A stretch of 64,000 nt of DNA from Gemmatimonadaceae bacterium (lineage in GTDB: Bacteria > Gemmatimonadota > Gemmatimonadetes > Gemmatimonadales > Gemmatimonadaceae), in the NCBI GenBank assembly GCA_020851035.1, contig JADZDM010000025.1:248001-312000 (forward strand), in the 5' to 3' direction. This document shows, piece by piece, positions 9,431-18,583 of this stretch. Each line of letters starts with the position of its first letter. Position 1 is the stretch's first letter. The position numbers and the translations under genes are program-made. A model generated the notes under the pieces. The model searched no databases. It saw only the letters and a program-made list of their open reading frames with translations, and was not told where the DNA came from.

Positions 9431-12400
9431 GTGGACCCAGTGCACGAGCGGCGCGGCAGCTTCACGGACGACGAGACGGGATCCCCCTATGCCCCGCGTG
9501 ATGCCTGCGGCGTGGGCTTCATTGCCCGGCAGAGCGGTGAGCGCACGCACGAGGTGGTGAAGCTGGCGCTCGAGGCCTCGGCGCGTCTTGCCCATCGCGG
9601 CGCGACCGGCACCGACAAGTCGGCCGACGGCGCCGGCGTGCTGACCCAGATCCCGCGTCGCCTCTTCATCCTCGCCGGCTCGCGGCAGGGGCTGAACCTC
9701 AGCGCCGACGCGGCCTTCGCCATCGGCATGTGCTTCCTGCCCACCGATGCCGACGGCATGCGCCTCTCGGTACGCGTGATCGAGGAGGTGCTGGCCACCG
9801 ACGGCATCCCGCTCATCGGCTGGCGTGACGTGCCGGTGCGGCCGGAGATCCTCGGCAAGTCGGCGCGTGATGCCATGCCGCGCATCCGGCAGGTGATCGT
9901 GGGTCGCCCCACGGCCGCCACCGACGACGATGCGTGGGAGCGGCTGCTGTACCTCGCGCGGCGCGAGATGGAGCATCGCGCCGAGGCCCTGGGGCTCACG
10001 CCGTTCTACTTCTGCTCGTTCTCCTGCCGCACCGTCGTGTACAAGGGACTCTTCACCGGCGGACAGCTGGCCGAATTCTATCCCGACCTGCTCGATCCGG
10101 CCTTCGAGTCGGCGATCGCGGTGTTCCACGAGCGTTACGCCACCAACACGCTCCCGCGCTGGGAACTGGCGCAGCCGTTCCGCATGCTCGGGCACAACGG
10201 CGAGATCAACACACTCTGGGGCAACCGGAATGCGATGGCGATGCGCTCCGGGCTGCTGGATTCGCCGCAGTTCGGCACCAACGGCGTGCGGCTCCGCGAC
10301 ACGATCCGCCCGCGCGGCAGCGACTCGGCGAGCCTGGACAACGCGATGGAGCTGCTGGTGCGCGCCGGCCGCAGCCCGGTGCACTCGGTGATGATGCTGG
10401 TGCCGCAGGCGTGGGAGAAGTATCCCGACGTGGAGCCGGCGGTGAAGGCGTTCTACGAGTACCACCAGTGCGTGATCGAGCCGTGGGATGGTCCCGCGGC
10501 GCTCGCGTACAGCGATGGCGTGCAGGTGGCGGTCTCGCTGGACCGCAACGGCCTGCGCCCGTGCCGGTACAAGATCCGCGCCGACGGCATGGTGGTCGCG
10601 GGCTCCGAGGTGGGGATCGTCGACTTCGACCCGCGTGACGTGGTGGAGAGCGGCAAGCTGGGGCCGGGTGGCGTGCTGCTGGTGGACACGGCGGGCCGCC
10701 GCATCGTGCGCAACCTGGCCGCCAAGCGTGAGGTGGCCACGCGCCGCCCGTACGCCCGCTGGATCCAGCAGTACATGGCGACGCTCGCGCCGCAGGACGG
10801 CGTGGAACCGCTGGTGAAGTCGAGCGACCTGCTGCGCCCGGTGCAGCTCGCATTCGGCTACGGGCACGAGGACCTGCGCATGATCCTCGAGCCGATGGCC
10901 ACCAGCGCGGCCGAGGTGGTGTGGAGCATGGGTGACGACACGCCGCTGGCCGTGCTCTCCCACAGGATGCCGCCGCTCTACGACTTCCTGCGCCAGCGCT
11001 TCGCACAGGTGACCAACCCGCCGATCGACTCGCTGCGTGAGTCGATGGTGATGTCACTGCGCATGCACCTGGGCCAGCGCGGGTCGCCGCTCGAGGAGAA
11101 GTCCACCTACGCGCGCATGCTGCGCGTGGAGCACCCGGTGCTGCTGCCGGAAGAGATGGAGCAGCTGCGCAACTTCCCGGGGTTCAAGGCGGTCACGCTC
11201 GACGCCACCTGGCCCGCCCGGTCGCGCCCGGAGGCGCTGGAGGCGGCCCTCGACAGCCTCTGCCGGCGCGCCGAGGCCGCCGCGCAGAAGGGTGCCCGGC
11301 TGCTCATCATCAGCGACCGGAAGGCCGGCGCCGAGCGGGTGCCGATCCCGGCGCTGCTGGCACTCGGCGCGATCCGGCAGCACCTCGTGCGCACCAGCCT
11401 GCGCGCCAAGGTCGGCATCGTGGTGGAAGCGGGGGACGTGGTGGAGCAACACCACGTGGCGACGCTCGTGGGTTACGGGGCCGAGGCGGTGTACCCGTGG
11501 CTCGCGCTGGAGACGATCGCGACGCTGTTCACCGAGGCGGTGCACGGCAAGGCCGACAGTGACGTCGAGCGCCCGCTGCCGGCCGTGGCGCAGTCGCGCT
11601 ACCGCATGGCGATGGAGAAGGGACTGCTGAAGGTGCTGGCGAAGATGGGCATCTCCACCCTCTCGTCGTACTGCGGCTCGCAGGTGTTCGAGTCGCTCGG
11701 CCTCGGCGCCGACGTGATCGACCGCTGCTTCGCCGGCACCGCGTCGCCGATGGGCGGCATCGGGTTCCGCGAGCTGGCGGAGGACGTGCTGGCGCGGCAT
11801 CGCGCGGCGTACGGCCCCGAGTCGGCGGCCAGCACCAGCCTCCCCGACGAGGGGCGCATCCGCTTCCGCAAGGATGGCGAGACGCACGCCTGGGCGCCGC
11901 AGACGGTGCTGGCCCTGCAGCAGTCGGTGGGCAGCGCGCGCTCGTCGCGCGTGACGGCCACCGGTGACGAGGCCTGGCGGGCGTTCGTGGCGCGCACGGA
12001 GGCGAGTGCACCGACGGCCGTGCGCGACCTGCTCTCGTTCCGCGAGGCCACACCGGTGCCGATCGACGAGGTGGAGCCGGTGGAGGCGATCCGCGCACGC
12101 TTCGTGTCGAGCGCGATGTCGCTCGGCTCGCTGTCGCCGGAGGCGCACGAGACGATCTCCATCGCGATGAACCGGATGTCGGCGCGCTCGAACTCGGGTG
12201 AGGGCGGCGAGGATCCGGCGCACTACCGGCACACCGATGGCGACCGGCGCGACAGCCGCATCAAGCAGGTGGCCTCGGCGCGCTTCGGCGTGACCACGGA
12301 GTACCTCGTGCGTGCCGACGAGATCGAGATCAAGATCGTGCAGGGGGCGAAGCCCGGCGAGGGCGGACAGCTGCCCGCGCACAAGGTGACGGAGCTGATC

Positions 12401-14029
12401 GCGCGACTCCGGCATGCGACGCCCGGCGTGCAGCTCATCTCCCCGCCACCGCACCACGACATCTACAGCATCGAGGACCTGGCCCAGCTGGTGCTGGACC
12501 TCAAGGCCGTGAACCCGCGCGCCCGCATCGGCGTGAAGCTGGTCTCGTCGAGCGGCATCGGGAACGTCGCGGCGGGGGTGGCAAAGGCGTTCGCCGACTA
12601 CGTGCTGGTGGCCGGCCACGCCGGTGGCACCGGCGCCAGCCCGCTCTCGAGCATCAAGCACGCCGGCGCGCCCTGGGAGCTGGGGCTGGCTGAGGCGCAG
12701 CATGTGCTGGTGAGCAACGGGCTGCGGCATCGCGTGGAGGTGCGCGTGGACGGTGGCTTCCGCACCGGGCGCGACGTGGTGATCGCCGCGCTGCTCGGCG
12801 CGGAATCGTACGGGTTCGGCACCGGACCGCTGGTGGCGATGGGGTGCGACATGGCGCGCCAGTGCCACCTCAACACCTGTCCCACGGGCATCGCCACGCA
12901 GCGCGCGGAGCTGCGCGCGAAGTTCCGCGGCAACCCCGACCAGGTGGTGGCGTACTTCACGTTCGTCGCGCAGCAGGTGCGCGAGATCCTGGCCTCGATC
13001 GGGGTCCGCAGCATCGACGAGATCGTCGGTGGTGCCGAGCGCCTGCAGCGGGCCGACCGACCGGAGGTGCCACGGTCGGCCATGCTCGACCTGTCGCTGC
13101 TGCTGACGCCCGCCGTGCGCGAGGGTGAGCCGCGCCGCCGCAGTGTGGCCCGCAACATCCGGCCCGGCGTGATCGTGCTCGACGACATGATCATCCGCGA
13201 CGCCGGTGACGCGATCAAGCAGTCGGAACCGGCGGAAGGTTCGTACCTGATCCGGAACCACCACCTCGCCGTGGGGGCGCGGGTGGCCGGCATGATCGCG
13301 GAGGTGCACGGCGACGCGGGCCTGCCACCCGGCACGCTCACCACGCACTTCAAGGGCACGGCCGGCCAGAGCTTCGGCGCGTTCGCCATCCGCGGCATGC
13401 GCATGGACCTCGAGGGCGAGGCGAACGACTACGTGGGGAAGGGACTGAACGGCGCCGAGATCAGCGTGCGGCCGTTCCGCAACGCGCGTTACGTGGGTGC
13501 CAGCCACCTGAACATGATCGTGGGCAACACCTGCCTGTACGGCGCCACCGACGGCCTGCTGCTGGCGGCCGGGCAGGCGGGTGACCGCTTCGCGGTGCGC
13601 AATTCCGGCGCCTGCGCGGTGGTGGAGGGGGTGGGCAACCACGCCTGCGAGTACATGACCGGAGGCGTGGTGGCGGTGCTGGGACGCGCGGGCCGCAACT
13701 TCGGCGCCGGCATGTCGAACGGACTGGCCTACGTGCTCGACGAGGCGGGCACGTTCGCCAGCCGCGTGAACCACGAGATGGTGCTGCTGGGTGGTCTGGA
13801 TGACGACGACGAGGTGCTGCTCGACCTGCTGCTGCGGCTGCACTTCGCGCGCACCGGCAGCGCGCGGGCACGGGCGATCATCGACGGTCCGGATCGCGCG
13901 TTCGGCGAATGGCGCAAGGTGCAGCCGCGCGGCACGTTCGAGTCCGCAGGCCTGATCCGGCAGGGGTGGATCCAGCGCGTCGGCTCACTGCTCGGCGCCG
14001 ACGCCGGCCCGGTGGTACAGAGTCGCTGA
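9431..14029 (+). CDS. gltB: Glutamate synthase, large (alpha) subunit
   Basis: A protein of 1532 residues, close to the usual ~1500, catalysing glutamine plus 2-oxoglutarate to two glutamates. The class II glutaminase begins at the catalytic Cys in DACGVGFIA, after a 25-residue propeptide that is normally cleaved. The central and FMN-binding synthase domains follow, with a 3Fe-4S cluster motif CDMARQCHLNTC (C-x5-C-x4-C). The C-terminal GxGxG beta-helix domain ends the protein (GGVVAVLGRAGRNFGAGM). The GTG start is chosen because a good promoter overlaps the earlier ATG at 9377 and a GGGGA lies six bases before the GTG. No gltD small subunit follows or appears in the window, so the NADPH-oxidising subunit is elsewhere or the enzyme takes electrons from ferredoxin. 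Confidence 0.96.
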   Translation: MDPVHERRGSFTDDETGSPYAPRDACGVGFIARQSGERTHEVVKLALEASARLAHRGATGTDKSADGAGVLTQIPRRLFILAGSRQGLNLSADAAFAIGMCFLPTDADGMRLSVRVIEEVLATDGIPLIGWRDVPVRPEILGKSARDAMPRIRQVIVGRPTAATDDDAWERLLYLARREMEHRAEALGLTPFYFCSFSCRTVVYKGLFTGGQLAEFYPDLLDPAFESAIAVFHERYATNTLPRWELAQPFRMLGHNGEINTLWGNRNAMAMRSGLLDSPQFGTNGVRLRDTIRPRGSDSASLDNAMELLVRAGRSPVHSVMMLVPQAWEKYPDVEPAVKAFYEYHQCVIEPWDGPAALAYSDGVQVAVSLDRNGLRPCRYKIRADGMVVAGSEVGIVDFDPRDVVESGKLGPGGVLLVDTAGRRIVRNLAAKREVATRRPYARWIQQYMATLAPQDGVEPLVKSSDLLRPVQLAFGYGHEDLRMILEPMATSAAEVVWSMGDDTPLAVLSHRMPPLYDFLRQRFAQVTNPPIDSLRESMVMSLRMHLGQRGSPLEEKSTYARMLRVEHPVLLPEEMEQLRNFPGFKAVTLDATWPARSRPEALEAALDSLCRRAEAAAQKGARLLIISDRKAGAERVPIPALLALGAIRQHLVRTSLRAKVGIVVEAGDVVEQHHVATLVGYGAEAVYPWLALETIATLFTEAVHGKADSDVERPLPAVAQSRYRMAMEKGLLKVLAKMGISTLSSYCGSQVFESLGLGADVIDRCFAGTASPMGGIGFRELAEDVLARHRAAYGPESAASTSLPDEGRIRFRKDGETHAWAPQTVLALQQSVGSARSSRVTATGDEAWRAFVARTEASAPTAVRDLLSFREATPVPIDEVEPVEAIRARFVSSAMSLGSLSPEAHETISIAMNRMSARSNSGEGGEDPAHYRHTDGDRRDSRIKQVASARFGVTTEYLVRADEIEIKIVQGAKPGEGGQLPAHKVTELIARLRHATPGVQLISPPPHHDIYSIEDLAQLVLDLKAVNPRARIGVKLVSSSGIGNVAAGVAKAFADYVLVAGHAGGTGASPLSSIKHAGAPWELGLAEAQHVLVSNGLRHRVEVRVDGGFRTGRDVVIAALLGAESYGFGTGPLVAMGCDMARQCHLNTCPTGIATQRAELRAKFRGNPDQVVAYFTFVAQQVREILASIGVRSIDEIVGGAERLQRADRPEVPRSAMLDLSLLLTPAVREGEPRRRSVARNIRPGVIVLDDMIIRDAGDAIKQSEPAEGSYLIRNHHLAVGARVAGMIAEVHGDAGLPPGTLTTHFKGTAGQSFGAFAIRGMRMDLEGEANDYVGKGLNGAEISVRPFRNARYVGASHLNMIVGNTCLYGATDGLLLAAGQAGDRFAVRNSGACAVVEGVGNHACEYMTGGVVAVLGRAGRNFGAGMSNGLAYVLDEAGTFASRVNHEMVLLGGLDDDDEVLLDLLLRLHFARTGSARARAIIDGPDRAFGEWRKVQPRGTFESAGLIRQGWIQRVGSLLGADAGPVVQSR

Positions 14030-14111
14030 GCGGTCCTGCGCTCACGCAGCGCACCGCCTCCAGCGCAGGGAACTACCGCATCGCAGCCGCGCGCTGACGC
14101 AGGGAACAGCC

Positions 14112-14411
14112 TCAGCGCGGCGGTGCGGGCAGCGTGTCCGTCACCGCAGGCGCGACGCACATGCGGCGGCGGCTGTGCCAGTCGAAGGCGCACGCCGAGG
14201 CCGGCTGCGGCGTGGTGCTGCCGTGGCGGGAGTAGCGGAAGACGTCCTTCGCCGGGGTGCGCAGGTCCGCGGCGGATGCGGTGTCGCGCGTCGCGAGCGG
14301 AGGATGCTGGGTTGTCGGCATGGCCGAGACGACGCCCCAGTTCGCGAGACCTGTGGCCAGCGCAAGGGCGGCGATCGCCCCGGTGACCCGACCCAAGTGA
14401 ATACGCGGCAT
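14112..14411 (-). CDS. Small secreted protein of unknown function
   Basis: A 99-residue protein that I do not recognise. It has a convincing signal peptide (basic start, hydrophobic AIAALALATGLANWGVV, then small residues). The mature part is Pro/Thr-rich and has two cysteines (residues near 74 and 85) that could form a disulfide. A GGAGA lies five bases before the ATG, which decides the start. The gene lies alone between the gltB end and the VOC gene. Confidence 0.6.
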   Translation of the reverse strand: MPRIHLGRVTGAIAALALATGLANWGVVSAMPTTQHPPLATRDTASAADLRTPAKDVFRYSRHGSTTPQPASACAFDWHSRRRMCVAPAVTDTLPAPPR

Positions 14412-14553
14412 CGCGTTCTCCCTCCCGTCTGCGCCCGGCCTTGCCCCGCGATCGCGGGGGGATGCACCCGGCGTACACTGGGAGACGACGCCACGGAGGG
14501 CTCGTAACAGCCCAGCCCGGTCCGCTGCCGGCCGCCTCGCGATCCGGCGGGAT

Positions 14554-14590
14554 GGGGGCGGCGGGTTGGGCGGCGGGTGGGGCGGCGGGG
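14554..14590 (+). repeat. G-rich direct repeat (three ~12-base units)
   Basis: Three consecutive copies of a unit close to GGGCGGCGGGTT form a G-run-rich tract on the plus strand, able in principle to form a G-quadruplex. It lies in the 190-base gap between the small secreted protein gene and the VOC gene, just past the 3' end of the latter. Confidence 0.6.
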
Positions 14591-14602
14591 CCGTGCGGCG
14601 CC

Positions 14603-14989
14603 TCAGGACGGCTGCGCGAGGTTGATGAGGTTCCCGCAGGTGTCCTCGAACAGGCAGGTGGTCACCGGTCCGAGGTTCTTCGGCTCGCCGCGGAAGATCA
14701 CGCCGAGGCTCTTCAACCGTGCGTAGTCGCGGTGGATGTCCTGGCTGATGAAGGCCGTCGCCGGGATCCCCGCGTTGAACAGCGCGGCCTGGTAGACCTT
14801 TGCCGGCGGAAACGACATCGGCTCCAGCACCAGCTCCACGCCGTCGATGCCGTCGGGCGAGGTGACGGTCATCCAGCGGTACGGTCCCATCGGCACATCG
14901 GCGCAGGGCTCGAAGCCGAGGACGCTCGTGTAGAAGCGGAGCGCCTTGTCCTGGTCGTCGACCATGAGCGACACAAGCTTGATCTTCAT
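14603..14989 (-). CDS. VOC-family (glyoxalase/bleomycin-resistance fold) protein
   Basis: A 128-residue single-domain protein beginning MKIKLVSLMVDDQDKALRFY, the usual first beta-alpha unit of the vicinal-oxygen-chelate fold, followed by a TSVLGFEP strand and a final CLFEDTCGNLINL strand that carries the second metal Glu/His region. Members are glyoxalases, dioxygenases, antibiotic-binding proteins or uncharacterised homodimers. The start at 14989 is chosen by homology to this opening; the frame extends upstream without domain content. The 3' end abuts the G-rich repeat. Function beyond the fold is unknown. Confidence 0.85.
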   Translation of the reverse strand: MKIKLVSLMVDDQDKALRFYTSVLGFEPCADVPMGPYRWMTVTSPDGIDGVELVLEPMSFPPAKVYQAALFNAGIPATAFISQDIHRDYARLKSLGVIFRGEPKNLGPVTTCLFEDTCGNLINLAQPS

Positions 14990-15096
14990 CGGAATGCGGG
15001 CGGGGAGGGTGGCACGGGGGTGTTGCAGTGCTGCGGTGGAAAGATCGCTGCGGCCGCGTGAATCGTGCCACTCACGGCCGGGGCCCGCCACTGCGG

Positions 15097-15705
15097 TCAC
15101 CAGAGCTCGGGCATCGGGCGCACCGGCCCGTGTCCGGCATACACGGTGCGGGCACCCCGCTCACGCAGGAGGGCCCAGCTCGCGCCGGTGATGGGCGCCT
15201 CGGCCTCGGTCATGAACAGCGGATGCGTGAGGTCGCCAGTGAAGACGGCGCCGTCGTCCAGCAGCAGCGAGACGCTGTCCGGCGAGTGCCCCGGGGTGTG
15301 CAGCACCTCGCCGGCGAGCCCGAGGCCGGCCAGCAGCGCCCGACTGGCCTGGAGCGGGAAGACGAGGTTGTCGCGTGGGTCCACCGGGACGAGGCGGTCG
15401 GCCGGCTTGGCGTGATCGCCCAGGTGTTGCACCCAGGGCACCTGCACGTCGGCCACCAGCAGGCGCATGCCGGCGGCCTTCAGCTCCTGCGCCAGGCCAG
15501 CATGGTCCAGGTGGTAGTGCGTGGCGAGGCCGTGCCCGATCTCGCGCAGCGGCACGCCGGCGCGGTCGAGGGCAGCGCGCATCTGGCCCATCGTGCCGGG
15601 CCAGCCCAGGTCCAGCAAGAGGCGCCGCGTGCCCGCGCTGATGACCCAGAAGTTCGTGGACTTGTAGCCGACGTTGACGATGGTGTGCGGTGCGCTGGCG
15701 CCCAT
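15097..15705 (-). CDS. MBL-fold metallo-hydrolase
   Basis: A 202-residue, probably cytoplasmic hydrolase. The binuclear-zinc motif is THYHLDHAG (HxHxDH); the later ligands are in LHTPGHSPDSVSL (His) and VFTGDLTH (Asp). The short length and the lack of extra domains resemble glyoxalase II-like and general MBL hydrolases. It starts about 125 bases from, and divergent to, the M19-like gene. The VOC gene lies directly downstream on the same strand; a VOC plus MBL pair recalls glyoxalase I plus II in aldehyde detoxification, but this is only suggestive. Confidence 0.88.
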   Translation of the reverse strand: MGASAPHTIVNVGYKSTNFWVISAGTRRLLLDLGWPGTMGQMRAALDRAGVPLREIGHGLATHYHLDHAGLAQELKAAGMRLLVADVQVPWVQHLGDHAKPADRLVPVDPRDNLVFPLQASRALLAGLGLAGEVLHTPGHSPDSVSLLLDDGAVFTGDLTHPLFMTEAEAPITGASWALLRERGARTVYAGHGPVRPMPELW

Positions 15706-15830
15706 CGCGGCAAGCTACGCGCCGCGTCGCGTGGCGCGGGAGGGCCGTGCGGCGCCGTCTTGCGGGCACCGGGGCGACGGATACGATCCCCGGGTGCCGG
15801 CCCGGCGCCCGCTTCCCACACACTCCGTCC

Positions 15831-17030
15831 ATGCCTGACTCCTGCCCCCGGTCTCCCGCCATCTCGCGCCGGGACGCCGTCCAGCGCCTGGCGGCCGTCG
15901 CGATCACCGCCCCGGCGATCCTCCGCGGCCGCTACCGGCTGGCTGCCGACGTGCCGACGGAGTACTCCGCCCGCGCGATCCGGCTGGTGCAGGAGTCGCT
16001 GGTGCTGGACCTGCTCAACCAGTTCCGCTTCGCCGACTTCGCGGAGAAGCCGCCGCGGAGCACGCTCTGGCTGACGAAGCCCCGGTCCATGACGCGCGAG
16101 GACTTCGAGGTCTATCGCACCTCCGGCTACCGCGTGATCTGCCTGGGCCACGGCCCGGACAGCTACGAGAGCGGCGTGCGCTTCTTCGCCGACTGGAACG
16201 GGTTCATCGCCGGCTATCCCGAGTGGTTCATGCGGATCGACGACGCCGCGGACTTCGATGCGGTGACGGCGGCAGGGAAGGTCGGGATCATGATCACCTT
16301 CCAGAACTCCGACCATTTCCGGACGCTGGACGACGTGAACACGTTCCACGCGATGGGGCAGCGGCTCTCGCAGCTCACGTACAACTACCAGAACCGCCTG
16401 GGCTCGGGCTTCCTCGAGACGAACGACGGCGGCCTGACGGTGTTCGGGCACCAGGTGGTGGAGCGGATGAACGCGGTGGGGATGGCGGTGGACCTGTCGC
16501 ACTGCGGTGACCGCACGACGCTGGATGCGCTGGATGCCGCGAAGCGGCCGGTGGTGTTCTCGCATGCGAGCTGCCGCGCATTGGTGCCGGGGCACCTGCG
16601 CTGCAAGACCGACGAGATGATCCGCAAGATGGCGCGCAGCGGCGGCGTGATGGGCATCCCGTTCCTGCGCATGATGGTGCGCGCGGACGAGCCGGTCACC
16701 GTGGAGCATGTGTTCGACCACTTCGACCACGTGGCGAAGCTGGTGGGTGTGGAGCACGTGGCCATCGGCAGCGACATGGACGTGGTGGGCAATCCGAACC
16801 CGGTGAACGGGGCCACGCTGAGCGTGCCACCGACGCCCAACTTCGACCGCTACCGGATGCATGTCGATGCGAACGGCGAGCGGATGCTGACGGTGGCCGG
16901 GCTGGACCACCCGAAGCGGATGTTCGATGTGGCGGAGGGGTTGATCCGCCGACGCTGGTCCGACGGCAACATCCGCGGCGTGCTGGGCGACAATGCCCGC
17001 CATGTGCTGACGGAGATCTGGCGGGGCTGA
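15831..17030 (+). CDS. Membrane dipeptidase (M19)-like protein, Tat signal, altered metal ligands
   Basis: A 399-residue protein of the renal-dipeptidase (M19) family with a Tat-like signal (SRRDAVQRLAAVAI). The back half is well conserved: GLTVFGHQVVERMN, GMAVDLSHCGDRT and VVFSHASCRAL keep the two His ligands, and VAIGSDMDV keeps the last Asp. The first metal pair, normally HxD in a DxHxD segment, is replaced by VLDLLNQF. The bridging Glu, normally in an EGG motif, is replaced by the FQNSDHF segment. It may therefore be inactive, use a different metal set, or have a different job. There is no frameshift: flanking residues align smoothly. It ends at a hairpin shared with the convergent gene. 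Confidence 0.85.
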   Translation: MPDSCPRSPAISRRDAVQRLAAVAITAPAILRGRYRLAADVPTEYSARAIRLVQESLVLDLLNQFRFADFAEKPPRSTLWLTKPRSMTREDFEVYRTSGYRVICLGHGPDSYESGVRFFADWNGFIAGYPEWFMRIDDAADFDAVTAAGKVGIMITFQNSDHFRTLDDVNTFHAMGQRLSQLTYNYQNRLGSGFLETNDGGLTVFGHQVVERMNAVGMAVDLSHCGDRTTLDALDAAKRPVVFSHASCRALVPGHLRCKTDEMIRKMARSGGVMGIPFLRMMVRADEPVTVEHVFDHFDHVAKLVGVEHVAIGSDMDVVGNPNPVNGATLSVPPTPNFDRYRMHVDANGERMLTVAGLDHPKRMFDVAEGLIRRRWSDGNIRGVLGDNARHVLTEIWRG

Positions 17031-17045
17031 CGGCGGAGACACGAC

Positions 17046-17077
17046 GGGGTGCGGCCCGTGTCCCTGGGCCGCACCCC
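17046..17077. terminator. Bidirectional hairpin between convergent genes
   Basis: GGGGTGCGGCCC and GGGCCGCACCCC form a perfect 12-base-pair stem around an eight-base loop. It lies in the 74-base gap between the convergent M19-like and nitronate monooxygenase-like genes, so it can serve both. No T-run follows. Confidence 0.6.
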
Positions 17078-17104
17078 GGTGCGACGTGGGTCCCCGCGCG
17101 CCGG

Positions 17105-18583
17105 TCAGACGGCGGCGGTGGCGCCGGTGTTCACGGCCGCATCGGTTGCACAGGCGGCGGTCGGTGCGGGCGTGGACAGCAGGAAGTCCAGCACGTCGTC
17201 CGCGCTGTAGCTCGTGCGGCCGTTGAGGAACTTCGCGAGGTGCACGACATCGTCACCGCTGGTGACGAGCACCGGCTCCTCGCCGCCGTCCTCGGTGACC
17301 TGCGGCTGGCCGATGCACGCCTCGAGCGCATTGCAGAGACAGCGCCGGTCGATGGTGTCCTCCACCAGGCCACCCTTCTTCACGTACGTGTCGACCGGCT
17401 CGGAGGCGCAGCGGTAGTCCACGCGGCCATCCTCGCGCCTGTACGCCTCGCGCAGGTAGCCCAGGTCGCAGATGCGCGCCCGCTTGTCCTCGTTCGCCAC
17501 GCCACGGCGCTCGATCAGCTTGAACGGGAAGCCCGTGGGCGAGGCGCGGATGTCGGTCCGCACGCTCAACTCGCCGGCGAGTGCCCCGTCGATGGTGTCG
17601 CGCTTGATCGCGGCGGTGAAGCCGGATTCGTTGCTGAACGCGAACAATGTCCCGACCTGGATGCCCGCGGCGCCCTCGGCCAGTGCGTGCGCCAGCGCCG
17701 CCGGTGACCCGGAGCCACCGGCGAGCCAGAACGGCAGGCCGATCTCGCGCATCTTGGAAAGGTCCACCACGTCACGCTCTCCGTAGATCGGCTCGCCCCT
17801 CGCATCCAGCGTGAGCGTGCCGCGGGGCGGCGCGTTGTGGCCGCCGGCCGTGGGGCCCTCGACGATGAAGCCATCGACGCGGCCGTTCGCCTTGCGCGCC
17901 AGCGTCTGCGCCAGCGATGCCGCGGAGACAATGGGGAAGAACAGCGGGCGCGGGAGCGGCGCATCCGCGATCGGGTTCACCGCGCGCGGGTCGAACTTGA
18001 GGTACTCGGACTCGCCCGAGGCCAGGCCGGCGACGTCGAAGCGGATCTGCGTGGCCTCGTGGCGGGCCAGCGCATCGAGCGCGCCGGGAATCTCGCGCGG
18101 GATACCCGCACCCATCAGGATCACGTCCACGCCGGCGAGCATCGCACCGTACAGCAGCGGCAGCGTGGGCATCTGGATCTTCGTGAGCAGGTTCATGCCG
18201 ACCTTGCCCTCGTGCCCTTCCTTGGCGAGCCAGACCTCGACGAACGCGGCCAGCATCGTCACCTGCTGGCGTGCGTCGGAGACCTTCTGGCGGTACACGG
18301 GCAGCAGGCGATACGGCTCCTCGGCCGGTCGGCCGCCGGGCACGAAGTACTTCGCCAGCACGTCCTCGGCCACCTTCGGCAGCGGGAAGCGCTGCATGGC
18401 GCGGCGGATGTGGCCCCCTTCGTCACCATCCTGCAATCGGCGCACGAGGACCGTGTCGATCGCCGTTCCCGACACCACTCCGAGCTGGCCGCGCAATGCA
18501 ACGGCGCGCGCCAGGACCCAGTTCGAGACGGCGATACCCATGCCACCCTGAATGATGCTCGGAAGTGCAGACGTCACAGACAT
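17105..18583 (-). CDS. Nitronate monooxygenase/PfaD-like FMN flavoprotein
   Basis: A 492-residue TIM-barrel flavoprotein of the 2-nitropropane dioxygenase family. The N-terminus SALPSIIQGGMGIAVSNWVL is the typical FMN-barrel opening. EGPTAGGHNAP holds the conserved catalytic-site His, and LAGGSGSPAAL and GIQVGTLFAF form the phosphate-binding loops. The C-terminal RRCLCNALEAC segment recurs in this subfamily. The length and layout resemble PfaD and the stand-alone enoyl-reductase-like members of polyketide and polyunsaturated-fatty-acid clusters, but no such cluster is present here. The enzyme may oxidise alkyl nitronates or reduce an enoyl thioester. An ATG four codons upstream (18595) is also possible; neither start has a good ribosome site. 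Confidence 0.85.
   Translation of the reverse strand: MSVTSALPSIIQGGMGIAVSNWVLARAVALRGQLGVVSGTAIDTVLVRRLQDGDEGGHIRRAMQRFPLPKVAEDVLAKYFVPGGRPAEEPYRLLPVYRQKVSDARQQVTMLAAFVEVWLAKEGHEGKVGMNLLTKIQMPTLPLLYGAMLAGVDVILMGAGIPREIPGALDALARHEATQIRFDVAGLASGESEYLKFDPRAVNPIADAPLPRPLFFPIVSAASLAQTLARKANGRVDGFIVEGPTAGGHNAPPRGTLTLDARGEPIYGERDVVDLSKMREIGLPFWLAGGSGSPAALAHALAEGAAGIQVGTLFAFSNESGFTAAIKRDTIDGALAGELSVRTDIRASPTGFPFKLIERRGVANEDKRARICDLGYLREAYRREDGRVDYRCASEPVDTYVKKGGLVEDTIDRRCLCNALEACIGQPQVTEDGGEEPVLVTSGDDVVHLAKFLNGRTSYSADDVLDFLLSTPAPTAACATDAAVNTGATAAV

Noticed and set aside
11054-13843. A 929-codon open frame on the minus strand inside gltB
   Set aside because: It is antisense to a perfectly conserved gltB, has His/Arg/Val-rich low-information content and no domain. 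G+C-rich DNA leaves such antisense frames open.
17105-18583. Part of a polyketide or polyunsaturated-fatty-acid synthase cluster
   Set aside because: PfaD-like sequence is present, but no ketosynthase, acyltransferase or carrier protein occurs in the window.
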